Part shown: one piece after another, positions 20,762 through 33,078 of the stretch | How positions within the stretch are numbered: position 1 is the stretch's first letter | Layout: the number at the start of each line of letters is the position of its first letter | Assembly (NCBI RefSeq): GCF_012489685.1 | Contig: NC_080044.1 | Span: 22,796,369-22,860,368 of the forward strand | Direction: 5' to 3' | Length of the DNA: 64,000 nt | DNA from: Lotus japonicus | Lineage: Eukaryota > Streptophyta > Magnoliopsida > Fabales > Fabaceae | Position numbers and translations under genes: made by a program | The notes under the pieces: generated by a model | What the model saw: only the letters and a program-made list of their open reading frames with translations | What the model was told of the DNA's origin: nothing | The model's database searches: none

Positions 20762-23700
20762 ACGATCGATAAAAGGTATAGCACGATCGATATACGCTTA
20801 AACCTAGGGCAGAAACCCTAGCAAATAGCTAGTTTACACTTAAAGTCACGATGGAAATTAATTCCAAAAATCTTCAGAGAAATGTTAGAACTTCTCTTAT
20901 TCCTTATACGACAATCGTTTCGAGGCGAAACCCTAGAATCTACGAACGTCCGATTCCAATCCTCGGAAGTTTGCCGAAACTAAAACCCTGATAGTTCAAA
21001 ACCCTAAAATCAACCGACAATGAAGACTTTTTCTATTCGGAGCTTCAAATGAAGATTCCACACGCATACGCCCATTTCTCTCGATGATTTCAATCTTTCT
21101 TCAGAAGGAAGTTTTCTCTTCCGACATTCAATGCAAAAAGTAACTTATCGGGTAAAATAGTTTTACACCGACTTTGCATTAGTCACCTAAAATATAAGGA
21201 AACCTCTTTTGAGTTTTGAACTTCTATCGCCAAAACCTATCTTAGAATTCACGGAGAATGAAGCCGGAAAATCGGAATCGCGAAACTTTCATTTTCCCGC
21301 GTTTTTCCAACCTCTATATATAGCAAGAAAATGAGAAAAAATGGCAAAACTTCACCATTTTCTCTCCCAAAACCCGCGAGCTTCACAAGAGGAGGAGGAG
21401 AAGAGATTTTCATCATTTCTTGCTTGATCGTTGATCCAACAGTTGCTACTTGAAGGTATTGAGGTATAGTCTCTAATCCTTACCTCTGATCGTCGTTCCC
21501 ATAGCTTTTCTCTATCTCTTTCTGTGCTCCTAGTTTTGAGGTTTTTGCAAAACTATCCAGATAACTTCATTTTTCTATCTAAACATCTTCTCTACGTGCC
21601 CAAAAGCATGTTTAGCTAATAATACTGCGCCGATTCTCGAAAAACTACCGTCGAGTTTCAATTCTGCTTCAAATATCCATTTTGGGACAAAGTTTCGTCC
21701 TTTGGGCTGAAAACTATCGCCTTAGCTTAGTGCTAGTAGGATTAGTTGTCATAAACGCCGTTGGTGACGTCCCCATCCAATTTGCTTTTCGAAATTTCAG
21801 TTTTGAAATTCTGAGCTAAAAATATTGACCAAAATACCCCTGCGACAGTTTTCGATCCGATAATTTTTCCGAGTTTAGAATACCCTTAGTTACGACTAAT
21901 GATAACCTAGGAACCAAGTTTGATCGAAGAAAAATCGACACACACAATTACCATGTGTGGCCGTGAGCTACCCTAAGGGAGGAGGAAAATTCCTTTGTCG
22001 AAAACTTGTCCTTTCGCGCTAGATTATCGTACTTCGGAGTATATGCTACTTCGAGTAACCCTAGTATCTATTGTTTGCTGAGTTTCTGACTCATTGTGAT
22101 TGATTTCTGTGGTTTTGCTCTAAAGGTGCTTTTGAGGAATTTCCTGAAGAGCAAGGAGTTGATTATGTAGGAACGTTTGAAGAGAACCCTGAAGAATCTA
22201 CAGGTGAGGGCTTCTCACTGAACTATTAGCTAATGCTTTAGGTGTCGACGTATTCGACTTGATTTACTGTTTATGCACTTGTTTGTGTTTGATTGGGAAA
22301 AGTTTTCTGAGGCTTCGGCTGACAATGTAGATGATTCATCTACTGACTGTTTTTGGGATTGAATTACATGGTACGTGCTAAATGGTTAAACTAGGATGTG
22401 TGATATTTGCTTTATATGCTAAGTGCTACGTGGTTATTTTAGGATGTGTTGATATATGTGACATGTTTGTTGACTGTGCTGATTTATCTATGTCATTTCA
22501 CATATGTCTGTGGTACTGAGGAGTGAGAATAACGGGCAGGTCATGCCGATTTTATTTTGAGATTTTGGACAAAGTTTGATAGGACGAACGAAGATTCGGG
22601 CCTTGTTATGGTTTTAGTGGATCGAGACATTCTCTGGGAATTACTTGGGATTATGGGAGCTTTGAAACTCATAGGAAATACGATAAGACAAAATGGAAAC
22701 TATTTTTACAAGGAAAATTCATAAGACATTAAACAACCTCTAAACCTTTAATTAATGATAACAATCTCGGATGCAAGCTTAGGGATTGAAGTTTAGTTTT
22801 GAAAAATGAGAAGTGTCGTCGGATCCAAGTGTTGAGAAAAATTAATAAGTTCTGAGTATGTTGATACTCTTGTGCTCGAGAAGCAGTTGTGTTGTTGGGC
22901 TATCTGAGAGATAAGCCCGGGAAACGGGTAGTTTCCGAGTATGTTGATACTCTTTGCTCGTTGAGCAGTTTTGACCATCGGATGGAGATGAGTCAGATGA
23001 TTTGGAGATCATCATGAGTTATTGTGTTCTTGTAAAGAAGTGTCTTTTGTCGCCGAATCGACTTTACCTTAGGGTAAGCTTTTAGAGACATTAATTTAGC
23101 TAGAACACGTGGCGACGTGTCGAGTGAGGTCGGAGACGTCGTTTGGCTAATCATTTTGCATTCATGCACCATTAATGAGGTATTAACACGAGACGGACTT
23201 CGGACCTCGGTGGATTCCAAAATGGTCATAAGACCCGGATTTCCGCGTAAGAGCGCTATTAGGCGACTCTTAGTAGCAGACCGAAATGGCAGGCCTTCGG
23301 GTTTTATGCTGATCTGGCTACCTTTGTGTGGTGTAAGAGGCACGCGGGCCGAAATGGTCCCACCGTGGCTGGTGCTAGGGCTGATCCGTTGATGTCCATC
23401 CCTTCCGGAATGCATATTGGTTAACTGGGTTAACCGTCATCTGCATTTCATGCAACATGCATACTGACTTAGTTGCTGAGTGTGGTTGATAATTGTTAAT
23501 CCTTTTTGATGCATGCTAGTTGTTGTTATTGCTTTTTATATTCATTGTGGAATATACAACCCTAGGATGCTATCTTTAACTTATAAGCCTAAGTGGCTAT
23601 CTCTTATCTGTATCTATTGGAATTATTATCTACATAATTCTTTGGAGTTGACCCTCGCGTCTTCTGTGTGTGTTTTGGCGGACTACGCCCATTGTCAGAT

Positions 23701-24653
23701 GTCTTTAGCGGACTGGTTCACGATGGTCCACCCTTCGGGGGGGGACTATATATGAGATGATAGATCAGGATGACCCCGGCGCGTGGGTGGTCGACCCCGC
23801 TAACCATCGCGCGACGTACTCGGGGAGGATCATGGAGGATCGCGTAGACAGAGTATGACACTTGATAGAGGGAGTGCTGAGGAGGTGCACTGTCAGTTTC
23901 AACTTGCCGCCCGGAGTGCACTGCGGACCAGGATTAGGATCACCACCACCATCATCCTCTGATGATGAGGACCCCTCAGAGGAGGAGCCGGTGGGAGCGA
24001 CTTCTTCAGAGTCCAGCTCACCCACGGTTGCTATCATTGATGATCATGGATCGGGCCCTAAGCCCGTGAGTCCAGCACCAGAGCGCATCGCGGTTGCGAG
24101 GGGAGGACGGATAGTGTTTGCAGACTTGGTCGTTCTGGATTCACATTCAGACGACGATCATGCTAGCACATAGTTTTGCGTGCTGGTGTGAGCTCCTCGA
24201 GATAGGATTAGTGTAGGAGTAAAGTCTTAGCTCTGACCGTCAGTGTTTTCTTTGGGGACAGGGTAGTTTCCCGCCTGTAGCTTTTTGTGTGGTTCTCTAC
24301 GGGGATCACAGAGAGTTGGTTGGGCTAGGAGGTCTTGTTTCAGGCCGATTGGGCTAACTTATTCTCATTTTTGAAGGTTTGTGTTGCAGACACTTAACCT
24401 TTCCATTTGGTTTGTACATATTGCCTACGGGCGTTCCTTCCTACTACTTTCCGTCACTGGAGGTTACTCGTGACGAGGTTGGGTACTTACAGCAGGGGCT
24501 GTAATTATTATTGTATATTAGTTCTGTTGTCTTTTGTTGGGGAGTTTATTTCTTTCAGTCTCTGATTGTATTATCGAAAAAAAATATTCACGTTTTTCCG
24601 CAGTAAGTTTCTTTTGGTTACTAAAGTGACGCCACCGAAATCGGGGTGTTACA
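20762..24653 (+). repeat. Tekay-A 3' LTR (LTR-A), 5'-truncated
   Basis: Matches the reverse-oriented LTR at 52604-61012 and the LTR at 54129-58200 over most of its length and ends CCGAAATCGGGGTGTTACA. The first ~170 bp are missing. TATA box TATATATA at 21315-21322. A donor-like CAG|GTGAGGGC lies at 22201-22209. It contains a broken LTR ORF (23699-24173). Confidence 0.87.
23699..24173 (+). pseudogene. LTR ORF remnant in LTR-A
   Basis: Broken copy of the LTR-borne ORF seen intact at 40367-40936. It starts CAG|ATG at 23696-23701, loses frame at a run of eight G (23737-23744), continues in another frame from about 23757, and has a TGA at 23856-23858 before the natural stop. Against LTR ORF D the region from AWVVD onward aligns without gaps over 40 residues, sharing Ala, Trp, Val, Asp, Tyr, Gly, Asp, Glu and Phe at the same spacing. 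The tail is Ser/Asp/Glu-rich. Function unknown. Confidence 0.5.
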
Positions 24654-26029
24654 GCTCGCCCTCGAGCGTAAAGAACAACTCGCTTGCCCTCAAGCGCAAG
24701 AAATGCTCCCAAAACAAGTGCTCTCAACAGAATACTTATCACAAAAACCGGGGGATATTGAAACTACAGCTGGTTCCAAAAGAAAGACACAACAATCCAC
24801 TTCATGCCACTTTCAGACAAAGAAGAGTGTAGAGTCCATTATGAGAAACATATAGATCTAAAATTCCTAGGATGAGATATACATTTAGTGCACTGAGCAC
24901 ACAAGCAGTTCATAGGTTTTGGATTTCATTCACTCAAAAGCAACAAAGATCAAACATGCACAAATTCAAAGAGACTTCACAAGGGGTGAAATGTGTGGCT
25001 TGGTGAAGTACAAGGTGGTTGGCCCCTAAGGAAAACTAGGCATCAAAACATATTGAGTGTGGTCCTATTAGTACCCCCCCCCCCCGGAGCTTTCAACAAC
25101 AAACATTTTTTTGCACAAGTCTCTTGACCCCTCTTTTTCAACTTTCTTTTCTTCTATTTTTTCCTTTTTGCAACTCCAACTTGATTAGGAGTCTTTTTTT
25201 CTTTTTCTTTTTCTTTTTTTTTCACATGGGGCAAGAGACAATTTCAAACTTTATTTAGCTCCAAAACAATTTAAGGACAATCACTCCCCAAAATCCAACC
25301 TATCATCCATCCCAATCATTTAGCTATCAAATAAATCTTCAATAGGCTCAAAAAGGACAACTAGGGACAAATGTTCAAGCCAACAAACTCTAAAGCTCAA
25401 AAACCTACAGGTCTCAAGAATTGTCGAAGTATGACAAAGCATACAAAGAGTGAAATCAATACAGAACCAAGAAGTACGAGTGAGTCAGGATCCTCCAGGG
25501 AAACTTTATGGTGAAGGGTCAAAGACAGACCCTTATTGGACTCACACCCACTCTATCCTTAAGAAACACACGGAAGACCGAAGTCTCCTCCTCTCTTCCC
25601 CAAAGCATGCAATCACTCATCCCCAAAAGAAAACCCAAGTATTCACAAAAACATTTTCCAAAACCAGCGCAAGCTAGAGAGCATAACTAAGGGCAAAAAC
25701 ATGTGAGTATAGGGAAGTAAAGACCCAAAAAACGACTCTAACTAAACAATGCATGACCAAATAGAAAATGAAGGCTAAAAAGGAAAAATATGCAAAAAAA
25801 TTCATGAGCTAAACTAAGGGAAAGAGTCGACCTCCTTCACCAATGACCATGGAGGCCTTTGATACACCTCCTACTCAAAAATTCAAGCTCTCATTCCCTG
25901 CAAAATGCAACAAACAAACAAGCAAAGTAAAACATGACTTGGGTTGTCTCCAAAGCAGCCCTAAGTTATAGTCCTAGGTGGACTCTCCTTCCTTTGGTGT
26001 TAGGAAGGAAATTCCTTACCATCAATCTT
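24654..26029 (-). other. Noncoding remainder of the Athila-like element
   Basis: No gene supported. Contains a C-tract (25076-25086), T-rich stretches (25190-25230) and the phrase 'gctgctttggagacaaccc' (minus strand), which I associate with the internal region of such gypsy elements. Small open frames here look random. Confidence 0.45.
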
Positions 26030-26581
26030 TCTTCCACATGTGCAAGGTAGGAACCTTGCACAAAACCTTTGGAACAACTCCTCCCAAGAGAGGGTATCAT
26101 CTAAACCATCGTACTAAATCCTTGCTCCCCCCTTCAAGGAGTGAGGGAAAAGCTTAATCATGAGCTCATCACTAGTCACACCTTCCATATTTACAAGGTG
26201 ACTAGCTTGAGTGAATCGGGCCATGTGAGCTTGGAAATTCTCATCTTTAGACCCCCCATACTTGTTTTCACTAACAAGCTTGATGAGAGCTTGATTAAGC
26301 TCAACATCTTTTTCCTTCACTTTGGGGGTTTCTTTTGAAGACCTGGACAAGCTTTTGATCATATCACAAACAAAACCATCATTAAGGTTAGTTTGCAAAC
26401 TAGGATTGAAAATCGAAAATCTTACCTTGTCCTTACAACCTCTGAGAATGAGCTGACCCTTATCAACATCGATCTTCGCCCTGCCAGTGGCTAAGAAGGG
26501 TCGGCCAAGAATGAGAGGAATCTTAGCATCCTCCTCCATGTCTAGCACCACAAAATCAATTGGGAACATGTACTTATCAAC
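26030..26581 (-). pseudogene. Athila-like protease C-terminus joined to a second gag-like fragment
   Basis: Begins after a TAG (26582-26584) that breaks the protease frame. The first part ([19 protein letters not shown]) is the C-terminal half of the retroviral-type protease. It runs without a stop into a segment ([18 protein letters not shown]...[12 protein letters not shown]) that aligns to the middle of gag (SQNQYGRGTLEDQHAHM..., LFPFSLKDTA) and is clearly diverged from the gag at 27976-28428. This is out of normal order and indicates recombination between element copies. Confidence 0.65.
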
Positions 26582-27541
26582 CTAAACCATCACATCTTCA
26601 ATGATCCCATAAGGTGTTTTTAGGGATCGGTCCGCCATTTGTAAGGAGAGCATGGTCGGGGTGACCTCTCCTAAGTTCAGCCTTCTAAACATGCTAAGCG
26701 GCATCAAGTTGATGCTCGCTCCCAAATCACACAAGGCTTCAACAATAGTCAACCCTTCAATCTCCACTGGGATAGTAAAACTCCCAGGATCCCTTCTCTT
26801 CTTAGGCCTTTTTCTTTGCAAAATGGCACTACACTCCTCGGTCATCATGATAGTTTCATCAACCTCACTCAACTTCCTTCTCTTACTTAAAATGTCCTTC
26901 ATGAACTTAGCATAGATAGGCATTTTCTCCAAGGCTTCAGAAAAAGGAATATTGATGTGGAGTTTCTTAAAAACTTCCAAAAACTTAGAAAATTGTTTAT
27001 CCAAATTTTTCTTAACCAAAGCCTTGGGGAATGGAATCTTACTAAGTTCAGGAAAAGGAGTGCTCACAACTCTAGCTTTCACAGGTTCACTCACTCTCTT
27101 CTCCGTAGCACCCTCATATTCTTCCTGTACTTTCTCATTTTTCTCTCCCTCATCTTGTTTTTTTGACTCGTGTAACACTCTCCCACTCCTAGTGGTAACA
27201 ACAGCAAAATTTTCTTGTTTAGACAAAATTAAAGAATCGGGAGAAAACTTACCTTGAGGTATCTCAGTCATTTGCTTGGCTAGCTGACCAAGTTGGTTCT
27301 CCAAGTTCTTGATAGCCGCCTCTTGGTTCTTATGGTTGTTGTTCATGTGGTTGATGCAACTCTCCAATAGCTCCTCTAAGCTCTTCTTGCCACCATCATT
27401 TTCACCAACTTGCTCTTGGACTTGTTGAGAAAGTCCAGAGCTTTGACCTCGGAAACCATGACTAGTAATGGTGCAAAATTCACTAACATTGGGCCCTCCA
27501 ATAGCCACACACTCCACTTTGGCTGCTGTAGCACCGACCAA
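26582..27541 (-). pseudogene. gag-pro: Athila-like gag C-terminus and protease
   Basis: Continues gag after a frameshift near 27540. A coiled-coil stretch (NLENQLGQLAKQMTEI) and a charged linker precede the protease active-site region (LCDLGASINLMPL), the DLGAS variant of the aspartic protease motif used by Athila elements. Ends at a TAG (26582-26584) that replaces a sense codon. Confidence 0.78.
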
Positions 27542-28428
27542 ATTGGTCGTATGTGATTTTGAATCTCCGCAATTCGTTCGGAGAGTTGCTGGTTGGAGGC
27601 CAAGAGCTTGTCGTAAGCTTCCACTTCAAGCTTACTCCTTCGGGTTTGGCGATCATTTTCAGAGTTCATGGCTCTCGCTGCCATCTTTTCTATTAAGTCA
27701 TACCCCGCTTGTGGGGGAAGAGCATCGAACTCGCCATTTGAAGCCGCATCTAGGCCAAACCTCAAAGAGTATTGTAGACCATCATAAAATGTTGCAACCA
27801 ATTCAGCTTGGGTGAGATTGTGTTGAGGACATTTCCTCAAGAGCTTCTTGAAGCGCTCCCAAGCTTCATAGAGATTTTCTTCAGTGGGTTGCACAAAATT
27901 CATGATGTCTTTTTTCAATTTCCTCAAAAGGGCTCTTGGGAAGAACCTTGTTGTGAACTTTTCCGCTAAGTCTTCTCAAGTAGTGAAGCTCCCTTGAGGT
28001 TGAGAATTCAGCCATTCCTCAGCGGTGTCCTTCAAAGAAAATGGAAACAAGCTCAACCGAATTGCATCCGCCTGAACATTGTTCACCCGGTAAGTGTTGC
28101 AATTCCGGATGAACCTCTCCATGTGAGCATGTTGATCTTCCAAAGTACCTCTACCATATTGGTTTTGGCTAGCCAAGTTGATGAATGCCGGTCTTAACTC
28201 AAAGTTTCCCACTCCCTCGGGAAAGGCAATGCTCCCGGGATAGTCATAACTCATGGTAGCCGAAGTGAGTTCCCGAAGAGACCGGTTGGCATTCTCAACT
28301 TCTTGTTCACATAATCGGAGGGTGATCCCCTCTTGGATTCTTGCCTCGATATGGGCTTGCATCTCCTCCTCCGTCATATGGCCACCCATGACGGTGTCTC
28401 TCTCGAGAGTAACCTGAAAGTGTGACAC
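27376..28428 (-). pseudogene. gag: Athila-like gag
   Basis: Capsid region of an Athila/Tat-type gypsy element, recognised from LFPFSLKDTAEEWL, YEAWERFKKLLRKCPQHNL and TFYDGL. One in-frame TGA near 27976-27978, probably a mutated Trp codon, splits it. The frame ends at 27376, but true gag continues in the frame of the next entry from about 27540. Low-complexity start near 28428 follows the primer site by about 100 bp. Confidence 0.82.
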
Positions 28429-28526
28429 TCAAACAGAGAAATATTAGTAGCACCAATTCTAGACAAAGATAAAAACAAAAAATAAAACCACAAACTAAAA
28501 ACTTAAACCAAAAACCACAAACAATT

Positions 28527-28543
28527 CCCCGGCAACGGCGCCA
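28527..28543 (-). promoter_or_regulatory. Athila-type primer-binding site
   Basis: TGGCGCCGTTGCCGGGG on the minus strand, five bases after the LTR end. This is the characteristic Athila primer site, complementary to a non-Met tRNA (usually given as tRNA-Asp). Confidence 0.85.
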
Positions 28544-28548
28544 AAAAC

Positions 28549-29817
28549 TGTTGGTCAATCCGCAAGTGTACGGAATTCACCCGGTTTTAATTTATCGAAC
28601 CACAGGGAATTGGTGTGGCAATTCAGTTTAAGCCTCGAGTTTACGGTAGGAAAGCGAGTAAAATTCAGTTTTAAAGGTTGATTGATTGTTGTGATACTTA
28701 ATTAGAAAGCTAGCAAAGATAAGTGTGTGATAATCAATGGTGAGAATGCCTTGGGTTCTTGCTTGACTAATTTAGTTCTAATCAACCTATTCTATCCACA
28801 AAACTCCGAGTCTTTCCTTGATGTTCTAGCCTAATCAATCATCTATTGGTGCCTCGCATAGACAATCCTCTCAAGCCAAAAGATAAGCACAATTCCTTGG
28901 TAACCTAAACATTTGCTAAAGGCATTAAGCATGCAATTCAGGCCAACAAACCCCAACCCTTCCTCTATTCCTAGTAGCAAGCATAGAAGAGGTAACCCCA
29001 CAACAAGTCCCTAATCTATAACAAACTTTCGTTCTATTATAGAAAAGTATAAAGCTAGCACATGTTCTAACTTGAAACATAAAGCATGGATATGGGATTC
29101 AAGGGTTTACTCAGAGGATTCATGAATAGAAATAGGAATTAAGATTAAAACATCATAAGTCTTACAAAGAACCCAAAGCAAAAGGGATTTAGCCAAACAT
29201 GGCTATGAAATCCATACAAGAAAAGAAAGACAAAACCTGGATCATAGGACTTGGAAGAAGCTCCTCAAGCTCTAGAACCCAAACCCTCTCTTCTAACTTA
29301 TTGAAATATGAGAAAATGACAAAAGATCCCAAGAGAAATGACAAAAATCCTATTTATAGGCAAAATGGGCGAGTTTTCTGTGTGTCGGGCGCTCAAGCGC
29401 CAGCACCAAATCCTGGAACAAAAAGTATCTGCAATCCTGGCGCTCATGCGCCCATGTGGAGCGCTTGAGCGCCCCAGCTCGCCTGAAAACCTCTTAAACT
29501 TCAACTTTAACACACTTTAATGCCTCCTTCAAGCCTTTAAACCCCTTGGCCTTCGTCCTTCAGCTGTTGTAACCTGATTGCTTGCATAGAAATACTAGGA
29601 ACAAAACCAAGAAACTCAAAGGTTAAATTGCACAAAAGTATAAAATGAACTAGGAATTAAACTAGACCCCTAAACTCTACTAAAATACCATTAAAGACCT
29701 TATAAAACTATGAAATTACCAAAGCAATGCAAAAGGACTAATAAAGATAAAAATGCATGAGAATGCATGAAACACTACATGAGACTCAACAAAAACACTA
29801 CTAAACTAGGGTCATCA
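28549..29817 (-). repeat. Athila-like 5' LTR
   Basis: Minus strand TGATGACCCTAG to GACCAACA, 1269 bp. Same family as the solo LTR at 34927-36286. TATA box on the minus strand at 29349-29360. An array of GGCGCT...AGCGCC near-palindromes lies at 29388-29475, just upstream of TATA in the LTR's own orientation. Confidence 0.85.
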
Positions 29818-31562
29818 GAGACCGCAGTCAACCTTATCACGTGGAGCCGCAATGATCCACAAAAACACCCTCGCGTGCAAGTAACCGTTTATCTCTAATG
29901 GCACCATCGTTCTCATGGTTCATAGCGTCATCTAGACCTATGTTCCATTTAATTCACATTTACTTGCAAGAGATTAAATCTCATTTCTCTTTGTTCATGG
30001 CTTTAAATAGTAAACCTAGAGTCTTACAATTCAACGTCGAATAAACAACGACATATAACATACACAACCACAGTGGGAATTACAGCTGGATGAGCGACCA
30101 TTGTAACGATTTCTTAGTAAGGAAATATTCATATCATATAGACATTCATAATCATAATCTCATGCTTTTCAAGCACATAAACCATGGCAAATCATCAAGC
30201 AAGACATCAAGAGACTTGTGCCTTAAAACGAAAGAAAAAAAAACACTTCGAACCCCTTGAAATAGGGTTCGGCCGAACCCACACATGGCTCTAGGGTTTG
30301 TAAAAAAATTTCCTTTCTTTCTTTTCAACCACACAAGCTTTTGTCCAGCCCCCAACATCAACTTATTCACCCAAAAATTCCAGAATTAAACATCCATCAA
30401 TCATCATGTTGAAACAAGTGAAATACAAGCCAAGCTTAGCAAGTAGTCATGGGATTTACGCATGAGATCATAGAGCAATAGCATGTACATCAAATAAGGT
30501 TTTGTAGACAAGGTTTTCATGGCACAAAAGTCCAGCAACAACCACTTTCACATATCTCATGCAAACATATACCAGATCATAGCTTTTCTCATGGAATTTC
30601 ATGGCAAATACCCTAAGCAACTACCCTTTCCTAAACCAGCCCTTACCTTGAATGAAACTTGATGAAAAGAAAGGTTCTTAATGAGGAAGAAAGCCAACAA
30701 GCTGCTGTCCAAGTCCCTCTTGGTGATCACCCACTCGATCACTCTCTCCCTCTCTCGCTATCTCTCACGCTCTCTCTCGCTTTCTCTTTTTCTCTCTCGG
30801 CTTCTCCTTTTCTTTCTCTCTTCGTTCTTCTCTTTTCTTTTCTTTTGAAGTTCAACAATGGCAGAAGAGGTTTCTTTCTCTGCTGATCACGTTGTGAAAA
30901 GAATTAGGATTTTCCCCCCCATTCTCCCTTACACTCGACGGCTCCAACACTACTAGGCCTAGGGTTCTCTTTTTTTCTTCTCTTAATCCTAGCCCAAGCC
31001 CAAAACCAAGCAACTAAAACTCTTAATCACCCATCAATTACTAATAAATCACATTAAACACAAAAGGAAAACCCTCCATCAACCAATGTGGTCGGCAGCC
31101 ACAAGAGATTTCAGGGTTTAAAACCCTAATCTCCTCCCTTCTCAAAACTGTGCCACTTCTAGGCCCAATTAGGATTTCCTCACACTTTTCCTAAGCCCAG
31201 AACCTCTGATTTAATTAGGTAATTAATTAAATAATTAATCACTAATTAAAAGAATTAACACAAAATAAAAATTCCCTTCTTTTTAGCAAAACCGCAAGGA
31301 CTGTACACCCAGACCTATGGTCGCTAAAACGTGACTATCTCGGGCTACAGAGGTCGAATGACATGAAACCAACGAGAGAATTTAGCTAACTGAGAGAACT
31401 ACAACTCTCATGTAGAAAGCTTCTCAAGATTAGGTCGTTTAGACCTCTCAAAAATTCACACAAGATCACGGACAGATTCACAAGAAATTCAAACTTCACC
31501 AAAACTTCACATTTATTCATCAACTCATACAAGTAATACAATAGTAAGGTTAGGGTCTTACA
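29818..31562 (-). repeat. LTR E: truncated Tekay-related LTR
   Basis: Starts on the minus strand with TGTAAGACCCTAACC at 31562 and closely matches the first half of LTR F. Ends abruptly at the Athila-like LTR border (29817/29818), which probably inserted into it; the ORF-bearing part of the LTR is not in the window. Contains the donor-like AAG|GTAAGGGC site (intron side begins at 30646) and the paired TGCAAGT/ACTTGCA module at 29870-29973. Confidence 0.78.
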
Positions 31563-31615
31563 GAACTGCTGTGAGCTGGAAGTCTAAACTTCAAAATAGA
31601 GTTGCTCTCTCAACC
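31563..31615 (+). pseudogene. pol: Tork-type copia RNase H, fragment 1
   Basis: Encodes AVSWKSKLQNRVALST, the middle of copia RNase H. Interrupted by LTR E on the left and LTR F on the right; the last five bases CAACC are the LTR F target site. Continues at 38320. Ty1/copia RNase H degrades the RNA strand of the RNA-DNA hybrid; this copy is dead. Confidence 0.85.
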
Positions 31616-31727
31616 TGCAACGCCCCGATTTCTCGAGTGTCACACAGTAAACCAAACGTCTCAGTTTCGTAAAGAATTTTTGTCGATTCTATTATTAATC
31701 TTTAATTAATGACAACAGTTCATTTTA

Positions 31728-32257
31728 GGCTTAATTGCATCTTTGGTCCCTGACATTTATAAAAGCCACGATTTTGGTCCCTCACCTAATTTAATTACAA
31801 AAATCATCCCTCACCTAACACTCTGTGAACAAAGTTGGTCCCACCGTCAATTTTTTAACGGAAGAAGCTTATGTGGTGTTTGAAAACTTAGGTGGAAGTG
31901 CCACCGGAGAGAGGGAGGCACATGCCTCTACATCTCAGAGGAAAAAACAACAAAAAAACTCAGAGGAATAGGACACAACCTCAATCCCAGCGTTCCAACA
32001 ACTAGGCCTCCCAACAGCAAAGCTTCACTATGAGATAAAAAAAACAGCCGAGAGGAGAGGAAAAATCGATTCTGACGCCAGTGGCACTTCCACATAAGCT
32101 TTCAGACGCCACGTAAGCTTCTTCCGTTAAAAAATTGACGGTTGGACCAACGTTGTTCACGAAGTGTTAGGTGAGGGACGATTTTTGTAATTAAATTAGG
32201 TGAGGGACCAAAATCGTGGCTTTTGTAAATGTCAGGGACCAAAGTTGCAATTAAGCC
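31728..32257. mobile_element. Mutator-type MITE
   Basis: 530 bp with terminal inverted repeats of about 175 bp starting GGCTTAATTGCA, flanked by the 9-bp TSD TTCATTTTA (31719-31727 and 32258-32266). The 9-bp duplication and long TIRs are Mutator hallmarks. No coding capacity, so it is non-autonomous. Confidence 0.9.
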
Positions 32258-32523
32258 TTCATTTTACGAAATTCTTAAAACTTTATTCTTGAATCATTTA
32301 TAGTTGAACTCGAACGTATAAATATAAAGCGTCGGATAACTGAAATAACGTTGCAATTAAATAAAAGAAACTTTAATCACAACCACGTGTGAAGTTGTTC
32401 AAGTACAAAACCGTAATCTCATTACATCTGAAATGAAATAACAAAACCATAAAATAGTCTGACAGAATAAGTAAATAATTAAGTTCGATCCATAGCTCTC
32501 AAGTCCCCAAAAAAGAAAAACTC

Positions 32524-33078
32524 TCAATCCCTACCCCTATCTTCACTGGAAACCTCAATGATCTCCTTCTCGAAGCAACCTCTGATCTGACGACGCTTCT
32601 TGGATGGAATGGGTAGAGACTCAAGTAGCGGAGCCTCAAACTGACCAAGTACACAGCAAGCTTCCATGTCACGCTTGAGCCTATCTGGTGCTACAGGTAC
32701 TCGCCCTATCAACTCTGCCTTGTCGTCATGCTTTGGTTCCTCAGCTTGAGCCTGTGTTGGGACTATGATCTGCTCTATTGGTCGTTGGGTCTCGACCGCT
32801 GCTTCTTCGGAAATATCACTTTCCACTGATGCTACTTGAGAATCTTCGTCCTTCGGGTAAAAGTAACGTGGAATTGGATAAGGCATCGTGATGACTCCTC
32901 CCGTCATACGTTGTGTCTCCACGACATTTCGATGCACATCCCTACCTGTAAGCCTTGCATCGCCGACATAGATTCGTCGGACTCCGGACGTGTCGGTCGC
33001 CCAAGCCCAATCTTCATTCTCATCACACAATGTCAGTTTCCAGGAGTGGATCGACGTTGTGGTCTTCGTCAGAACCAT
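32524..33078 (-). CDS. LTR ORF F: conserved hypothetical ORF inside a long LTR
   Basis: 184 codons, ATG at 33078 directly after TAG on the coding strand, so the ATG may follow a 3' splice site. A G-run precedes the TAG, which is unusual for an acceptor. A 50-residue stretch starting at Trp (WKLTL...VETQRMTGG) aligns without gaps to LTR ORF D with about 18 identities, including AW, YVG, RD and VETQ. The rest is acidic and Glu/Gln-rich with a basic KKRRQIRG cluster near the C-terminus. Uninterrupted despite three insertions elsewhere in the LTR. Not assignable to a known family. Confidence 0.55.
   Translation of the reverse strand: MVLTKTTTSIHSWKLTLCDENEDWAWATDTSGVRRIYVGDARLTGRDVHRNVVETQRMTGGVITMPYPIPRYFYPKDEDSQVASVESDISEEAAVETQRPIEQIIVPTQAQAEEPKHDDKAELIGRVPVAPDRLKRDMEACCVLGQFEAPLLESLPIPSKKRRQIRGCFEKEIIEVSSEDRGRD

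Larger units (their letters stand above)
18958..24653 (+). mobile_element. Tekay-A: decayed Tekay-type gypsy hosting the SIRE insertion, 5' part off window
   Basis: A gag scrap, then integrase plus chromodomain, then a long 3' LTR ending GGGGTGTTACA. The 5' LTR and early gag are presumably left of the SIRE copy, outside the window. Two internal deletions are visible: gag joined to the RNase H/integrase border near 19197, and the pol end joined to the LTR interior near 20762, removing the polypurine tract and about 170 bp of LTR. Confidence 0.85.
24654..29817 (-). mobile_element. Athila-like Ty3/gypsy element, truncated
   Basis: In minus orientation: 5' LTR (29817-28549), primer site TGGCGCCGTTGCCGGGG, gag and protease, then noncoding sequence to 24654. 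RT, integrase and the 3' LTR are absent here. They may lie left of the window if Tekay-A inserted into this element. Several nonsense and frameshift mutations show it is old. Confidence 0.8.

Noticed and set aside
30659..30886. Plus-strand Ser/Leu/Phe-rich ORF (also 34203-34568 minus and 47652-47903)
   Set aside because: Translation of CT-rich leader sequence of LTRs E, F and G.
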